The translations under genes and the position numbers were made by a program. From Trichostrongylus colubriformis (Eukaryota > Nematoda > Chromadorea > Rhabditida > Trichostrongylidae), in NCBI GenBank assembly GCA_963978905.1, contig OZ022256.1:59112646-59176645 (forward strand): a DNA stretch of 64,000 nt. Direction: 5' to 3'. The notes below the pieces were generated by a model. It was not told where the DNA came from and did no database searches. It was given only the letters and a program-made list of their open reading frames with translations. Positions within the stretch are counted from its first letter, which is position 1. Every line of letters begins with the position of its first letter. Below are positions 47,352 to 59,800 of this stretch, piece after piece.

Positions 47352-50300
47352 GCATACAACTATCACTATGATTTGGCCACGAATAAAGCCAAAGTAATTT
47401 TTAAATTGTTGTTTCGATGGAGAGGCTCTGTATGGAGAGCAGTTTATGTGGAATATTTCATTTGGCTGTGCGCTTACGCCACTGTCTCATGTATTTACCG
47501 ATTTGCGCTCACAACGAAGCAACAAGGGTGAGTGAAAGACTTAGTACGCCAGCGGATGCACGACTTTCCAAGGTCTGTACCCTAATGTCAGGATTTCGCA
47601 CCGCGGCATGTCGCACGCGAAGTAATGCGGACGAGCTAAAGGTGCCATATTGTCGGGTCCCGAAGCGATTACAAGTCAACTGCGTATCGCGCCTCATGCA
47701 TAACCGTGTAATCATTCTGAGAGCCAATTACCGAGACGCGCATGGCTCGCACCTACTGCGTCGCACTCCGCTCGTCGCGGTGCGATATCCTGACATAGGG
47801 GCACACACACCACGTACTGTATCCAGTAGAGTGATTTTATGAGGAATTGGAATCATGGAATTTCCATGAACGATTCCTTTGAATCTTTTTGGGATAATCT
47901 CGTATCCTCGAAACGGTGCATTAGTTTCAGGCATTTTGAAGATTTTATTGCGTTTTGTGATAAAAGACTCACCTACATTCCGATGAACTTTATGCTCAGC
48001 TTTTTCGTGACAGTGGTCGTAAATCGTTGGGTGACACAGTTTGCCAATCTTGGCATGATCGACAAGTGAGTGATGCAGCTCATCAGATATCCGTAATTTC
48101 TATTTCTGCACTTTATGAACAGTGTTTCGGGCAAACCAAACTTTTAAGCATCGCCTTATTCACCTCAGAACTTGTCAAAGGAAACGACGCTCGCGGCAAA
48201 AATATCCGAAGGAACATTGTGCGGTGAGTTTACGATCTCTTATCACTGGGCGGAGATGTGATTGACGCACTTCAGATACTGCGTCGCTTCGCAATGTCTT
48301 GTTTTCCGGGATATTCACCTTGGGGTCAGGAAACGTTTCCCCACACTCGAAACAATGGTCGCTGCTGGTACGTTCATTGTAAAAGATACCTTCTTCCGGT
48401 GTTCGTAGCTAGCTGATTGCCTGGGGGTGTGTACACTTATGTGGAATTTTCGCTATGCGACGTCGCACTCGCGGCACCGTCAGCACAACTTGCCGCGGTC
48501 GCTTGGAATTCCGCGCAGGACGCAAAGGTCTGGTACCATGGAGGTCCTTTAGGGGGTAGCTGTTTATCTCATCATTATCTAAAAGCAATAACTTTGTGCC
48601 CTAAAAAGACAGAAATAATAGTAGCATAAAAAGTAAAAGAAACGATAGCCATAACATTCCTAACTAAAAATAATTAATTCGAGCGTCAAACTCTAAAGGG
48701 AGTGTTGCAATGGACCAATCATACGCGAAGTAATCCGCGGCGCCGCTAGCCGCGCGCGGCCTTGCGAAAACTCGACATAAGTATACACGCCCTTTTGGAA
48801 GGGTATAGCTTGCAAAGCGCATTGAGAACCCTGTCATAGGCGGCTTTTTTCAAGGGTTAGGCAAAAATTAAAGATGGAGCGTTTGCGATTCAATGACATT
48901 TACCAAGGCCATGCAATTTCAGAGAAGCTTCCTTCTACGTACCTATAATTAACTAGAAGGAACCAATAATTTTCAAAAATTTCGAGCTAATTATACGAAT
49001 TCTGTTCATGGTGGATTTGCTTGGAATGGCTAAATTCGACATGCACCGAAACCGAATGTAGGGATCGATGCAGTTCAGCTGATGGGAAAGAAATCCACGA
49101 GAAGGTGGTCGAGTCTAATCTCTTAGAGAGGAGATCGTGTTCATCAAGGCCAGACTCCGTCGTGAAATGAGGAATTTTCGAAACAAACTATGTGCTGTCT
49201 TTTTTGTTAGCTTTTGGGCTGTACCTTCCTGGAGCGCCACATTTTCCCGGATAAGATTGTATTTTTGTACCTTCAGAGGAGGTGTCGTGATAAATTTCCA
49301 TTTTTTCGACACTGATCATGGTTGACGGGGTTGTAACCGGGTGCACGCCAAAACACCCTAATTGGGCCACCGCGCCACGCGAAATGTTTCAACCCGCTCT
49401 ACAAAAGCTTTCATGCTCGCGTGCTTTCACGACCTGACTCACTTCGATTGTCCTGACCCACACTCATTGAAATTGGCTTGTGGTATGGAGTTCAAGCCCA
49501 CAGGCAACGAGCGCGTGAAATGTGTACAATCTTCACTTCACATGATACTTTTCAGGTTTTTTTCAAAAGCACGAGCTTGAAAAGTTCAAGGAGTGCAAGA
49601 GTCGTTATGCTAAATATTGGCTGCCATTCAACTGGGCTCTCCATCTATTAAATACGGCACTCGAGGAAAAACGTCTGGACGGGGATATCGCGCGAAACGC
49701 AATTGCCCAGGTGAACACCTGAACCGATTATTGACCTTTCTTGTGCAATGATCGGTTTGTTTTGAAGGAAATTCGCAGTTTCCGTACTGGCCTGTCCCTG
49801 ATCTGGACATACGACTGGGTACCACTACCGGTCATGTATCCGCAGCTGATATTCGTAGCAGTACATTGCTATTTCATCGTGTGCATCTTTTCCAGACAGT
49901 TCATCATTACACCGACTGCAGCCAACTATACTGCTGTGAGCAGACTTTTTTCCCGAGAAAATCTTGCTTTTCAAAAACGCAAGGCTTTTACTTTAGGCTT
50001 TCAGGTTGATCTCTACTTCCCAATTATGTCTTCCCTTGAGTTCATCTGCTATGTGGGATGGATGAAAGTCGCGATGGAACTGCTGAATCCGTTCGGTGAA
50101 GATGATGACGATTTTGACTGCAATTTTCTCTTGGATAGAAATCTCACTGTAAGTCTTTGCAATTCACATATAAACTTACTAGCTCGTTCTCGAAGGAATC
50201 GTCCACGGAAACTCGAACTCTACTGTTGCCATATATTTATATTATACTTGCTTATAATTGTGTCGCATGCAAAGTTTTAGGCGAAAAGGTGGGGATCCGG

Positions 50301-52470
50301 CTGAGATACAGCTTCCAAGGTGGCGGACGATGGGGCGGAGCGGGGCGTCCGAGTAGGTGCCCTCCCCCGCGATCGCAGACACAGAGTGGGATGTCCAGCT
50401 CTACCGCCATTTCACTTCGGTAGCGATGGCACCGCTGACATTTCGCCAGCTTCTATAGCGTCGGAGCATGTAATGGCTTTAATACAAAGGGAGATGACTG
50501 AATATTGATTAGGCTGCGTTCATACTTTGCGGTATCAGCGGCATGGCGTGGCTGTATCTCCTGTCCTTTTCCGTCCGTGCCATACTGCCTCGCTGCCTTT
50601 GAAAGCTGCAATGCCCTGACGCCGGCACCATACTGCGAAGTATGAACGCGGCCTTACGGGACTCGAGTGGTCGAGGTCCAAACCTTCCGACACTACTGGG
50701 GAGAATCTACGGTTTAGCGGTTGCTGGCAAGATTACAGCGTACCCATCGCTAATTGTGCAGCTGCAGGGGACGCTTTTTTGTGCGCGATGGCTGTGACGT
50801 CACTCAGCAAGCGCCGCGTACGCCGCCTGTGCTGTGATAAAATATAAAGGATAAAATATAATATATAAAATATATAATATAGAAAATGATTGATGATACT
50901 GTGATAATATAATAAAAACAATATAAATAGAAAATAGATAAAATATGTGATAATAAGCAATCAAATGTGATAAAAATGTGTCTCAACCATGTATTAGGAA
51001 AACTGATGACATTGCACGGTTATACACGAGTCAGCGCAACGAGTATAGTGTATTGCCATTTTACACAACGATTATTATCAGTTGGGAGTAGGGGAAATAA
51101 AAAATGTAATTAAATAAATAAATGAAATAAAAAGCAACGATCACCACTTTTTTGCTGGCTGCCGCCACGTTTGACAAAAGAGATTTGGCGCATTTTCCCA
51201 TAATTTCAGTGTTCTTTTTTTCAGTATAATGTTTCTGCGTCCTGATATAGCCACAAAATGCTTAAAGTTTCAGATCGCCTTAACTGCCGTTGACGATGCC
51301 TTCGATGACATCCCTGAAGTAAGGCCCGACATGTTTTGGGAGGATACGGTGTCACCGCTGTATTCAGAGGAAAGTGCAGGGAAACACGTGAATTTCTATG
51401 TGGGAAGCGCCAATAAAGCTGAGTGAGTTCATTAAAATTGGGATGCGGGTACGAAGTTTTTTGAAATCCCAAAAAATACTCGCGATATGGGGCCTGGACT
51501 ATTTCTTCGCGTGGCAGTATTCGAATGGCCTTTTACAGGCTTCCCAGCGACGTCACGGAAATCACAATGGTACCGCATCCACAAAATGAGAAGTTTGACC
51601 ACTATATTCAGAATCCATCACGACGTCGACGTGGCAGCATTGTCTCTGTCAGTAGGAATCAGAAACATCGGTGAGTTTGCCAACAGTAAGCCCGAATTCG
51701 AGTCCACGATCGTCGTCGGTTTTGTCGACAAGCAGTAATTGGTTGGACTTTGGCATGTGAGCGCCCAAGACCGCTGTTTTATGGGCTATAAAATTTTGGC
51801 GAAACATGCGATGAGCATCGATACGACTTTGGCTCCGGCATAAGTGGGAATCAAATTTTTTGTTCAGTGAAACCACATCGGATACTAGGAGCACTAGGAG
51901 CTATGCCACTTCAATACTGAACCAAGTATTTCGACGGAAACCCTCTTCATCCATGCAAGTTATCTTTCAGCTCTTTTTACATTTTCATTAGGCCATGTTC
52001 ATACTTTGCGCCGGCAGGGCGTGGTGGCATTCACAACAGCGAGGCAGAATGGCACGTTGGAGGTGCAGAGATGATGCAGAGAGCGAGACAGTGCGGCACA
52101 GGCGAAGACGCAGAGACACGCAGCCACGCCCTCCCGCCAGCACCGCAAAGTATGAATGCGGCCTTGGTAACTTCACTGGAGAAAATGTGACGCTTTCAGT
52201 GCTGAAGAGACCGTTATTGCTAATAACAGCAAACCTCGGGCATCAACAGATATAGGTGACCGGAGGAACGTTTCCTATCTCAATCCCATCTTTACCGTGG
52301 AAAGAGGTAATTTAATTGAGTTCTGTGATGAGTATGTCCTCACTCTGCACTTTTTATATGGATTTATCTTTCCAGGAAATGAGCAGAACTCAGCGACAAC
52401 AACAGTAACTGTGGAGGCGCCCAGAGCAGGACATTTGCAGACGGGTCAGTCATGGGATGTATGTCATTAG
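47349..52470 (+). CDS. Bestrophin-family calcium-activated chloride channel (11 exons)
   Basis: Exons 47349-47527, 47931-48065, 48149-48223, 48276-48367, 49556-49710, 49768-49935, 50005-50148, 51274-51422, 51539-51670, 52200-52306 and 52376-52470 join in phase to about 476 residues. Family landmarks in order: N-terminal YHYDLATNKAKVIFKLLFRW with GSVWRAVYVE; the neck helix IPMNFMLSFFVTVVVNRW, in which the pore-lining I/F/F positions (human BEST1 I76, F80, F84) are kept; LVFRDIHLGVRKRFPTLE; the WTYDWVPLPVMYPQL block; the Ca-clasp region NPFGEDDDDFDCNFLLDRN; and ALTAVDDAFDDIPEVRPDMFW. The second Trp of the usual RWW is Val here. The tail is cytosolic and polar, with an RRRRGS basic/phosphorylatable patch, and ends in VCH. 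Bestrophins form pentameric plasma-membrane anion channels; nematodes have many paralogues and I cannot say which one this is. Most introns hold MITEs (47572-47811, 48424-48792, 50512-50654, 51991-52163). Confidence 0.95.
47572..47811. mobile_element. MULE-type MITE in bestrophin intron 1
   Basis: GTCTGTACCCTAATGTCAGG and CCTGACATAGGGGCACACAC are inverted ends; the interior is collinear with 9813-10054 (GCACCGCGGCATGTC, GAAGCGATTA, GTCAACTGCGTA). No target duplication is left. It makes up more than half of the 403-base intron. Confidence 0.75.
48424..48792. mobile_element. F-family MULE-type MITE in a bestrophin intron
   Basis: Ends GGGTGTGTACACTTATGT and ACATAAGTATACACGCCC. Its left half is nearly identical to 54829-54988 (GGTACCATGGAGGTCCTTTA then TCTCATCATTATCTAAA). 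Confidence 0.7.
50192..50350. repeat. C-family half element
   Basis: GAAGGAATCGTCCACGGAAA, ATATATTTATATTATACTTG and GATCCGGCTGAGATACAGC match the left half of the C elements. The right half is missing. It lies in bestrophin intron 50149-51273. Confidence 0.6.
50512..50654. mobile_element. D-family MITE in a bestrophin intron
   Basis: GGCTGCGTTCATACTTTGCG and GCGAAGTATGAACGCGGCC inverted ends around the GGCGTGGCTG...GCTGCC body. Confidence 0.7.
50835..50975. repeat. AT-rich simple sequence
   Basis: Runs of ATAAAATATA/ATATAATATAG words over about 140 bases, in a bestrophin intron. Confidence 0.8.
51991..52163. mobile_element. D-family MITE close to a bestrophin acceptor
   Basis: GGCCATGTTCATACTTTGCG and GCAAAGTATGAATGCGGCC inverted ends. 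It ends 36 bases before the exon at 52200, in opposite body orientation to copy 2. Confidence 0.75.
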
Positions 52471-52672
52471 GACAGGAAATTCGCGTGACCGCGTTTAGCG
52501 CGCGACGTGATGATGCGAGCTATGGACGCCGAATTGGTTGAGTTCTGAAGCGATTACACTCAGAATGAGGCGTAGAGCACCGTCATCGCTCCAGGTCCCA
52601 TCAAATACGGCGCGCATAGTTCGCACCATCGCGTCGCACACCGAACACCCCAAAGCGAATTTTCTGTCCCAA

Positions 52673-52848
52673 GGCCACGTTCATACTTTGCGCCGTAGGG
52701 CGGGGCTGCGTCCACAGGCAGCGAGGCAGAGTGGCACGGCAGAGGTGCAGAGACGACGCAGGCACGAGACAGGGTGGCACAGGCGGAGACGCAGAGACAC
52801 GTATCCTTCACGCCCTGACGCCAGCACCACAAAGTAAGAGCGCGGCCT
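52673..52848. mobile_element. D-family MITE downstream of bestrophin
   Basis: GGCCACGTTCATACTTTGCG and ACAAAGTAAGAGCGCGGCC inverted ends; body GCAGCGAGGCAGAGTGGCAC. Confidence 0.72.
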
Positions 52849-52898
52849 AACGGCACACAACCGTCGTCATGTGATCACGTTTCAAATGTCATAGGTTG

Positions 52899-53135
52899 GG
52901 GGCGTGTACACTTATGACAAAGAATCGCTTCGCGACTTCGCACTCGCGGCGCCATCAGTACGAGTCGTTTGGGATTCCGCTCAAGACGCAATGGGCCACT
53001 ACCGTGGAGGAACTTCGAAGATTGCAGTTTGGAAGCTTTGGAAGTTCGCCAATGTTGTTGTTGTTGCTGCTGATTCAACAGATACCGGTGGCCGCAGGCT
53101 GCCACGCGATTTTTTGCCATAAGTGTACACACCCC
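52899..53135. mobile_element. F-family MULE-type MITE
   Basis: Ends GGGCGTGTACACTTATG and CATAAGTGTACACACCCC. Interior GCACTCGCGGCGCCATCAG and GGAACTTCGAAGATTGCAG are shared with 42004-42273. Confidence 0.75.
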
Positions 53136-53145
53136 ATAGTGCATT

Positions 53146-53310
53146 CATTGACCGCCGCCAGACTTCGCGTCTTTGCAATTTTGAGGCGTCGCACTTTCGC
53201 ACGAGAAGCTGCGATCTTGGGATCTTGCACAGCCTCAATTTCGCGTACAGAGTCGCGAAACCGCAATTCGCGACGTCTGCGTCGGCCATATTCTGCGACG
53301 CAATCGTGGC
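53146..53310. repeat. G-family element
   Basis: CCGCCAGACTTCGCGTCTTT to CGCAATTCGCGACGTCTGCG are inverted; internal GTCGCACTTTCGCACGAGAA. Confidence 0.5.
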
Positions 53311-53491
53311 GCTGGTGCCATAGTTACATGCCACAATACACGATCGACGAAGATATGTATGCTGGCTTGTCTAGTGCGCTAAAGCTGAGGCTTACCATAC
53401 GACAGGTTTGCAGTCCGACTGATGATTAGGGCGTTTCGATCTGCGATGGTGCGATCAGCTGGATCGCATAATGGTAGAATCAATGAGTTAT

Positions 53492-53614
53492 TTACCCCTC
53501 CTCTTACATGAAAAAGCCATCTTTTTCATCTCCTTCAGCGTAAACCCAGGGAGGGAAAGGAGCTTCGACGTCGGTGGAAATTTTGCGTTTCCACCCCACA
53601 ACTTTATTTGACCC
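53492..53614. mobile_element. A-family MITE, 5'-truncated
   Basis: Right half GGGAGGGAAAGGAGCTTCGA to AACTTTATTTGACCC is intact; the left arm is lost after CTCTTACATGAAAAAGCC. Confidence 0.6.
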
Positions 53615-53699
53615 TCGCAAGGTTAAATAACCTCAGTCTAATGCAGCGACCTGCCCTCATATTGACTGCGTGGCCCGGTTGCGGGTGCCTGGCGGCGCA

Positions 53700-53827
53700 C
53701 CCAACGATTCAGACATTGCGATTTTGCTGTGTCGCGACTCCAGCGAAGTCGTGACATTGTATAATCTCGAGGTCGTAGTATCGTGTGCGAAGTGCGACGT
53801 CGCAAAATCGCAAAGTCTGACGGCGGC
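53700..53827. repeat. G-family element, best-preserved
   Basis: CAGACATTGCGATTTTGCTG and CGCAAAATCGCAAAGTCTG are inverted ends around CGCGACTCCAGCGAAGTCG. It ends next to the MULE-type insertion at 53834. Confidence 0.6.
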
Positions 53828-53833
53828 CCTAGT

Positions 53834-54094
53834 GATCGCGTTGTGTGTGTACCCTTATGTCAGGATTGTCGCACGAGGACGAGCGGCGTGCGACGCAGTG
53901 TGTGCGAGCTATGCGCGTCGCGGTTGTTGGGTCTCAGAACGATTACACGGCAATGCTATGGGCGCGATGCGCAGTTGACTTACAATCGCTCCGGGACCCA
54001 ACAACATGGACCCCCTTTAGCTCGTCCGCCTTGCTTCGCTGCGACATGCCGCGGTGCGACAATCCTGACATAAGGGTACACACCCGATCGCGTT
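53834..54094. mobile_element. MULE-type MITE with perfect 9-base target duplication
   Basis: GATCGCGTT at 53834-53842 and 54086-54094 flanks 243 bases with ends GTGTGTACCCTTATGTCAGG and CCTGACATAAGGGTACACAC. The interior is inverted relative to 9813-10054 (GGTTGTTGGGTCTCAGAACG; CTTGCTTCGCTGCGACATGC). Confidence 0.88.
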
Positions 54095-54828
54095 ACAGAG
54101 TAAGATGCATTCATACAAGGGAAATTTGATATTTTTAACTTTTTGGTTATGTCGTAAATGAATCAGGAACTGTTGGCTTTACCGGTAGTCGGAGTGGTAT
54201 ATGTCGCCCTCTCTTCGAAGCGATAGCAAGAATTTTCTTGTAGAAAAAACTGATCATCACCAAAGGATTCTCTCGTGTCCTCTAGTTTCCCTTGAATAGC
54301 TGCCTTTCATTTTTTTGTTTTTTTTTTCTTTTTTAACGGCGAAAAAGAGCTCCCCTACTTTCAGGAAATGTTAAAGATCACATAAATCGATCGAAATCAT
54401 TCAACCACAACGACTGACAGCCCACTACTGGGAGCCTCTTTCCGAGAGTACTCCTTTTTTCGACTCGTCATGGACTCCACTAGATATAGGCCCTAGGTAC
54501 TGTCTTGCAATTGAGGGACGGAAAGATTCCCCTTGGAAACAGTAGGTGCCAGCGGCAGGAGCAAGCTTGTTCCTTTTATCGCTTTCTCAGCCAACAATTC
54601 GGGTTGTCTTGTCATCATATAAACTGTGTTATCGTTAATTCGTTTTCTATATGGTTCTCCATGTGCCATTGAACATAAGCTCAGTATTTCTTATTGGAAA
54701 GCCATTTGTCACGTCAGTTCGAGGGTTTTACTGAGATTCTTGGACTATTCGTACATTATGTGTGATTTTTTTTTGTTCGCATGGAAGCATAAAAATGGAT
54801 TTTTATTTGTCTGGTTGGTGGTGAACGA

Positions 54829-54988
54829 GGGGTCTGTACACTTATGTTGAATTTTCGCATTGCGACATCGCACTCGTAGCGCCGTCAGCACAATTTGCCG
54901 CGGTGGGTTGGAATTCCGCTCAGGACGCAAGGACCTGGTACCATGGAGGTCCTTTAAGGGATAGCTGTTCATCTCATCATTATCTAAA
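54829..54988. mobile_element. F-family left half
   Basis: GGGTCTGTACACTTATGTTG, GTCAGCACAATTTGCCGCGG and GGTACCATGGAGGTCCTTTA match 48424-48600. The right end is absent. Confidence 0.65.
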
Positions 54989-54999
54989 CTCAATTCAGC

Positions 55000-56780
55000 A
55001 TTCATTTCGAGAGCAGCAAGCGTGACTTGACACCAGCAGTCACTTCCGAGCTATTACCTCTCATCAGTTCTATCATACAAATACTAGTTAGCACACTCGA
55101 TGGTATATGTTTTGCTTAAAGACATCGGAAGAGTCAAATTTGGCAAATTAAGGTATATGAAGGTAGGGATGCTAAGCAGTGTAACTGTAGAGAAAGAACG
55201 AAATAATACGGCGAAAAAAAGAGGACTGGGAACCCAAAAATTCCCTTCTCCTTCGCGCCCCTCTGTGTCCCTAGCCTGGGGTGGACCGGGGCAGACGAGC
55301 GGAGAGACCAAATCAGCGGGCCACGAATGTTGTTCCGCCCTCGCCGGCAACTCGCCCGGCTGATGAACTGCAGATTGACACGCCGTGCTGCGGAATCGTG
55401 ATGAGACTCCAAGCTGCGCTTTTTCAATGCAATTTTCGCTACGCATCACCTCTTCTGAAGTGGAAGGTTTGTTTGCGAGAACATGTATTCCCAGTTTTCA
55501 CTTCTCCTTACCCCTCCCGCTGCCTTTAAGGCTTAGCGGATAGGGAAAGATTCCGTTACCCTTCTGAAGCAAAGGCAAAACCAACGCCAGACGCCAAACA
55601 TTTAGTTTCTCCTTACGGTTACATAAGCACCTCCTGGATCCAAAGCGTTTGCGTCAAAAATGGATGCGTGACTATTTGTGATCAGGATAGGGAATGTTCC
55701 CCACGTGCTCCCTACTTGGGTAAATTTAGAGTGAACAATTGTCGCACCAATCTTATGCAAATAGCGCTAGATGAGCAACAAACTGAAATCGCCAACAGTA
55801 AAAGTGTGCCATTATGCGGTGCAAATAGTAGTCCTCTCTAAGTGTTAGAGCTTTTTCCTTTAGAGTATCTGTCATGAATCGTCGCACTTTAAACACTCTT
55901 TAATTCCTGGAAATGGAATCGCAAGATCTCAAATCGTGGCTGATTTTGGATGCATTTTGCCACTGGATGCTTTGATTAAAGCTTACCTATCAACACCCAC
56001 AGTAACACTGTAACAAAAGTAAAGGAATTAGCGTAAATGGATCTACCGCTCCTGTCCCACACCACAAGGTCCGCACCACGGTGGCTAGTGGCGGTCCCGC
56101 AGCGATACCGACCGTAATCCGCAGCAACTCGACGACAACGATTTTCTTAAAAATGCAATCCTATGTTGCTTTTTATTGTATGGAATCATGTTAATGCCTA
56201 TTTCTGTCTTTCATTTTATATTACTTGGTAGCGCTTCACGATACTGATACTCTGCTCGCAGTTCAAGCACGGATGTAGTGATATTGTATTTGGGGTACGC
56301 TGTTGCTTCTTGCTTCCATACCATTGTAAAATACTTGAAGCAACGCCGTGGACCACACATGTTTTCGTATGACGCAGTTTAAATTGTTCAGAACGATTTA
56401 TCGAGCAATAGAAATGTCGAATTGTGAGGTAGTTGTATCCAAGGGCCTCGCAATTCGACAGGAAATTGTGGTTTCGTCTCCAATACTCTACGACGAAACT
56501 TACGTTTTGTTTTGACGCAACAACAATGCGGGAGAATCTCGGAATTATACTAGATCATTTCTCGATGAAATGGTTATGTAATTTATTCAAAAGTCTAGCT
56601 CAACTTATGTGAGGCGAATTTGGTGTGCAGACTCTGCGAGATGTCTAATTCAATGGGTCAATTCATTTTATAAGGTCTTAGATAACTATTAGCTCTATTA
56701 TTGAGTGGTAGTACTCACTAATTTAATCGTTTTGTGTTGTCTTTTGTCGTACTCCTTTTGTTAAGTTATAGCTGTTCCTT
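55000..56780. other. Intergenic region upstream of rpl-18
   Basis: 55330-55480 is the inverted relative of 40330-40520. The remainder is AT-rich without recognised features. The rpl-18 promoter must lie here, but I see no diagnostic box. Confidence 0.4.
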
Positions 56781-56784
56781 ACTG

Positions 56785-56830
56785 TTTCTTTTTTTCAGGG
56801 TTTCCCTGAACTTGTGTTCCAGCAAAGATG
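56785..56830 (+). promoter_or_regulatory. Trans-splice acceptor region of rpl-18
   Basis: Two acceptors precede the ATG: a long T tract ending in CAG at 56798, and a weaker GTGTTCCAG ending at 56822, five bases before the start. The first has the stronger nematode consensus. Either would give a very short leader, as is usual for trans-spliced ribosomal protein mRNAs. Confidence 0.45.
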
Positions 56831-59800
56831 GTAAGTTTCTTCTGCAATGTGCAGTCATTCATTGAGTGGTTAATCGTTATTATCTCAGGGTATTGATATC
56901 AATCACAAGCATGACCGCAAGGTCCGCAGGACTGCTCCTAAGAGTGAGGATCCCTATCTCCGAATTCTCGCTAAGGTTGGTCATTGCAACTTCAACTTCT
57001 TGCAGTTGGATTTTATGGATTGCTCTGTGTCGAATTTTATACTTTACTTTTTTCATAAAAGTGTAGTGTATTTTTAATCAGTTATTGTTCTTTAGTTGTA
57101 CACCTTCTTGGCCAGACGTACTGGTGAGAAATTCAACAATATCATGATGAGGAGGCTCTTCATGTCTCGACGCTTTCGGGCTCCTCTTTCTATTGCGCGC
57201 ATCAGCAGGATGTTGAAGAAGGAGGGAAACGCGAACAAATTGGTCGTCACTTGCGGAACCGTTACTGATGACGCTCGCCTTTATGAAGTGCCGAAGTTTA
57301 CTGTGAGCATCATGTCGTTTTTCCTTATATCTTTCATTCATCACTTTGGTATTCATCTACTCTTCTTAGTACTTTTCAAATAGTGATTTTGACGCTCACG
57401 CTTTATGGGGCCACTTAAAACAATACTCAGGAAGTGGACAGTTTTTGTCCACTCGGAGAGGTTAAGAAGGAGCTCCGAGGAGTGCTTCCACCACAAGAAG
57501 GATACTAGCGAATTTTTTGCATAAAAATGATTCACCCGTTTCCCCTAAGGCTTAGGCAAACATCACATCCTGCCTTGCATTGATATGTCACAACCTTCCA
57601 GCACATGAATTAAATGCTGGATCAGACTCGTAATAAAAAGCCACAAAAATAAGTCGATGAAAGAATGCAAGAAATGCGTGCGACTGGGATGTGGGATTTA
57701 GCCTAAGCCTCGGAGGAGGAAGCACTTTACAGACAGGCGATCATGAGTTGGCCACGTTTCAAAACAAAAACGTGCTAATGACTATAGGTCACGTCAATGT
57801 TGAATTCTCAATATTTGTAATGGAATCACTTACCTACCGTAATTTCAAGTGCGTTCCTTGCTGTGATATTTTTGATTCGTAATGTAGAGATTATCTGCAT
57901 GGCCACCTTCGGAGCTCTGTCCTTGACGAGGAGCGCGGTTTTTATGCCTAATGATTGAAGAGAAGTCTCACGGTCTTGAGGCATTTAGCAAGAAAGGTTA
58001 TTATTTGTCAGAAGTGGTTCCGAGCTCGTGCTCCCCTAGGCTAAACTGTTACTTCGCCCAGCGTGCATACGTTTCCACTTTTGGCTTCACCACCTTTGGA
58101 TCTGCAACTGTGCTTCGAATTCTATGTTTCCACGTAAGGACCTGCTATTATTATTGATTGTGGATAGGAACGTGTACAAAGGGAGCCTGCACGGGATAAT
58201 ATGCTCTCTCCCTTTTCGTGTTAGTAATTTCAGAAATCCACCACATTGTGGTATGCAGTAGGTCGTTTTTATCCAACCCAGACTTCACACAACGGTCTGA
58301 ACAAATCATTTCTTTCCTTGTTGCTGGCCTTCATTCGATTGCCACTGTTTCGGTCCCTTTTGGTTGAAATGTAAGGAAGAGTATGAATTTTGGGAGTGGT
58401 GGCAAGAGTCGGCCCATGTGTCAGATTTGTTCGAAGTAGCAGTTTGTAGAGAAACGATCGCTATGTGGATATGAGAAAGGGAGGGGATTAATCTACCGCA
58501 GAGCTCCTTAGTTTCGTTTGCAAATGTTACAAAGATAAAATCCACACTAGATGCCCCGTTAATTTCTTCATGTCGTCTCCCTTCCCACCTTTCATGGTTT
58601 GTCTTCATACTGTTGTGGATTTAGATGTGAGTTCTTCGGAAATAAGCCCTCAAATTTTTTCTAGCAAAATCCTTGACCTTTCAGTTTTGAAATGGCAAGT
58701 CTTTTTTTATTTCATAGTATTCGTCCTTTCAGCTCGCTGCTCTGAAAGTCACTGAATCGGCCCGTGCTCGCATCCTCAAGGCTGGTGGCGAAGTAATCAC
58801 ACTTGACCAACTTGCTCTCCGAGCTCCCAAAGGAGAAAACACTCTTCTCATTCAAGTTAGTATTTCTTAATAGTCAGATTCTAGTTGCAAGTTTATTATT
58901 TTCATCGTTCTTTTTGCATATTTCTTCTAAGCGGTAAGTGATGATGCCAACTTCTACTGTTGTATGTTGTGCGATAGGCACTACTTGAAACGAGTAGGCT
59001 CCTATTCTACGCTTGGCATCAGTATCATTTTTACAGGCAGCGTCAACGGTACAATCTAATAATCCAAATTAATGTGAATGCTATTGAATTTGATTTCCAC
59101 CCAAAATAAAATCCTTCATATTGTTAAAAGTCGCTCCAAAGTGGTATACTTACATGGTAGTTTTCCGGTTGCGCTTTGATTTCTTTCCAAGTCGCAGAGT
59201 GAATGTCCAGTGGCTTTGTCGATTCTTGCGTTACTGTTTACTTGGGTGGCGAAAAAGAAACAAATGGGGGAAAACTTCTCATTAGTTTGATCACTAGTTT
59301 GTGGCGCTAGAAGATATGCAGTGGTTCTCTCATGAGGGCTAAAAAATAGAAGATGGGTGATCTAGGCGTAGGAAATATCGGGAATCTTTATCATTTATGA
59401 ATGGAATAAATATTTTGGTAGGTGCTTTGATATTTAGCAGGCATTTGTGGGTCTGAATAACTCAACGAACGGGTTGAGATTCGCTGTGCTTTTCTCAGAG
59501 CATTCACAAAAGAGGTAGACTATTGGTGGCAGTTCTCATAGATATTCTGGTGTTGAAAGGCATTAAATCCTCTGATATAAATATGTCTAAGCGTATTTTT
59601 CGATGGCATCTTTATTCTCTGTTCTTTGTTCTCCAACAGTCTCCAAACACCGTTTCCTCCAAGATGGAAAGCAATATTTTCATGTCATCATAGTGGTCTG
59701 GCGTCTGCCACCGCACCTTGCCTTGACTTCTCAATTTTATCCTGATCGTGAATATGCTCTGATGAGCAGTGGAATCGAGGCTTAGTTTTCTTTCCACGCG

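Noticed and set aside
50733..50986. Hydrophobic minus-strand ORFs resembling membrane proteins
   Set aside because: They come from AT-rich simple sequence in a bestrophin intron.
58306..58608. 100-codon minus-strand ORF in rpl-18 intron 3
   Set aside because: Polar composition but no motif, no splice support, and it lies opposite a highly expressed gene.
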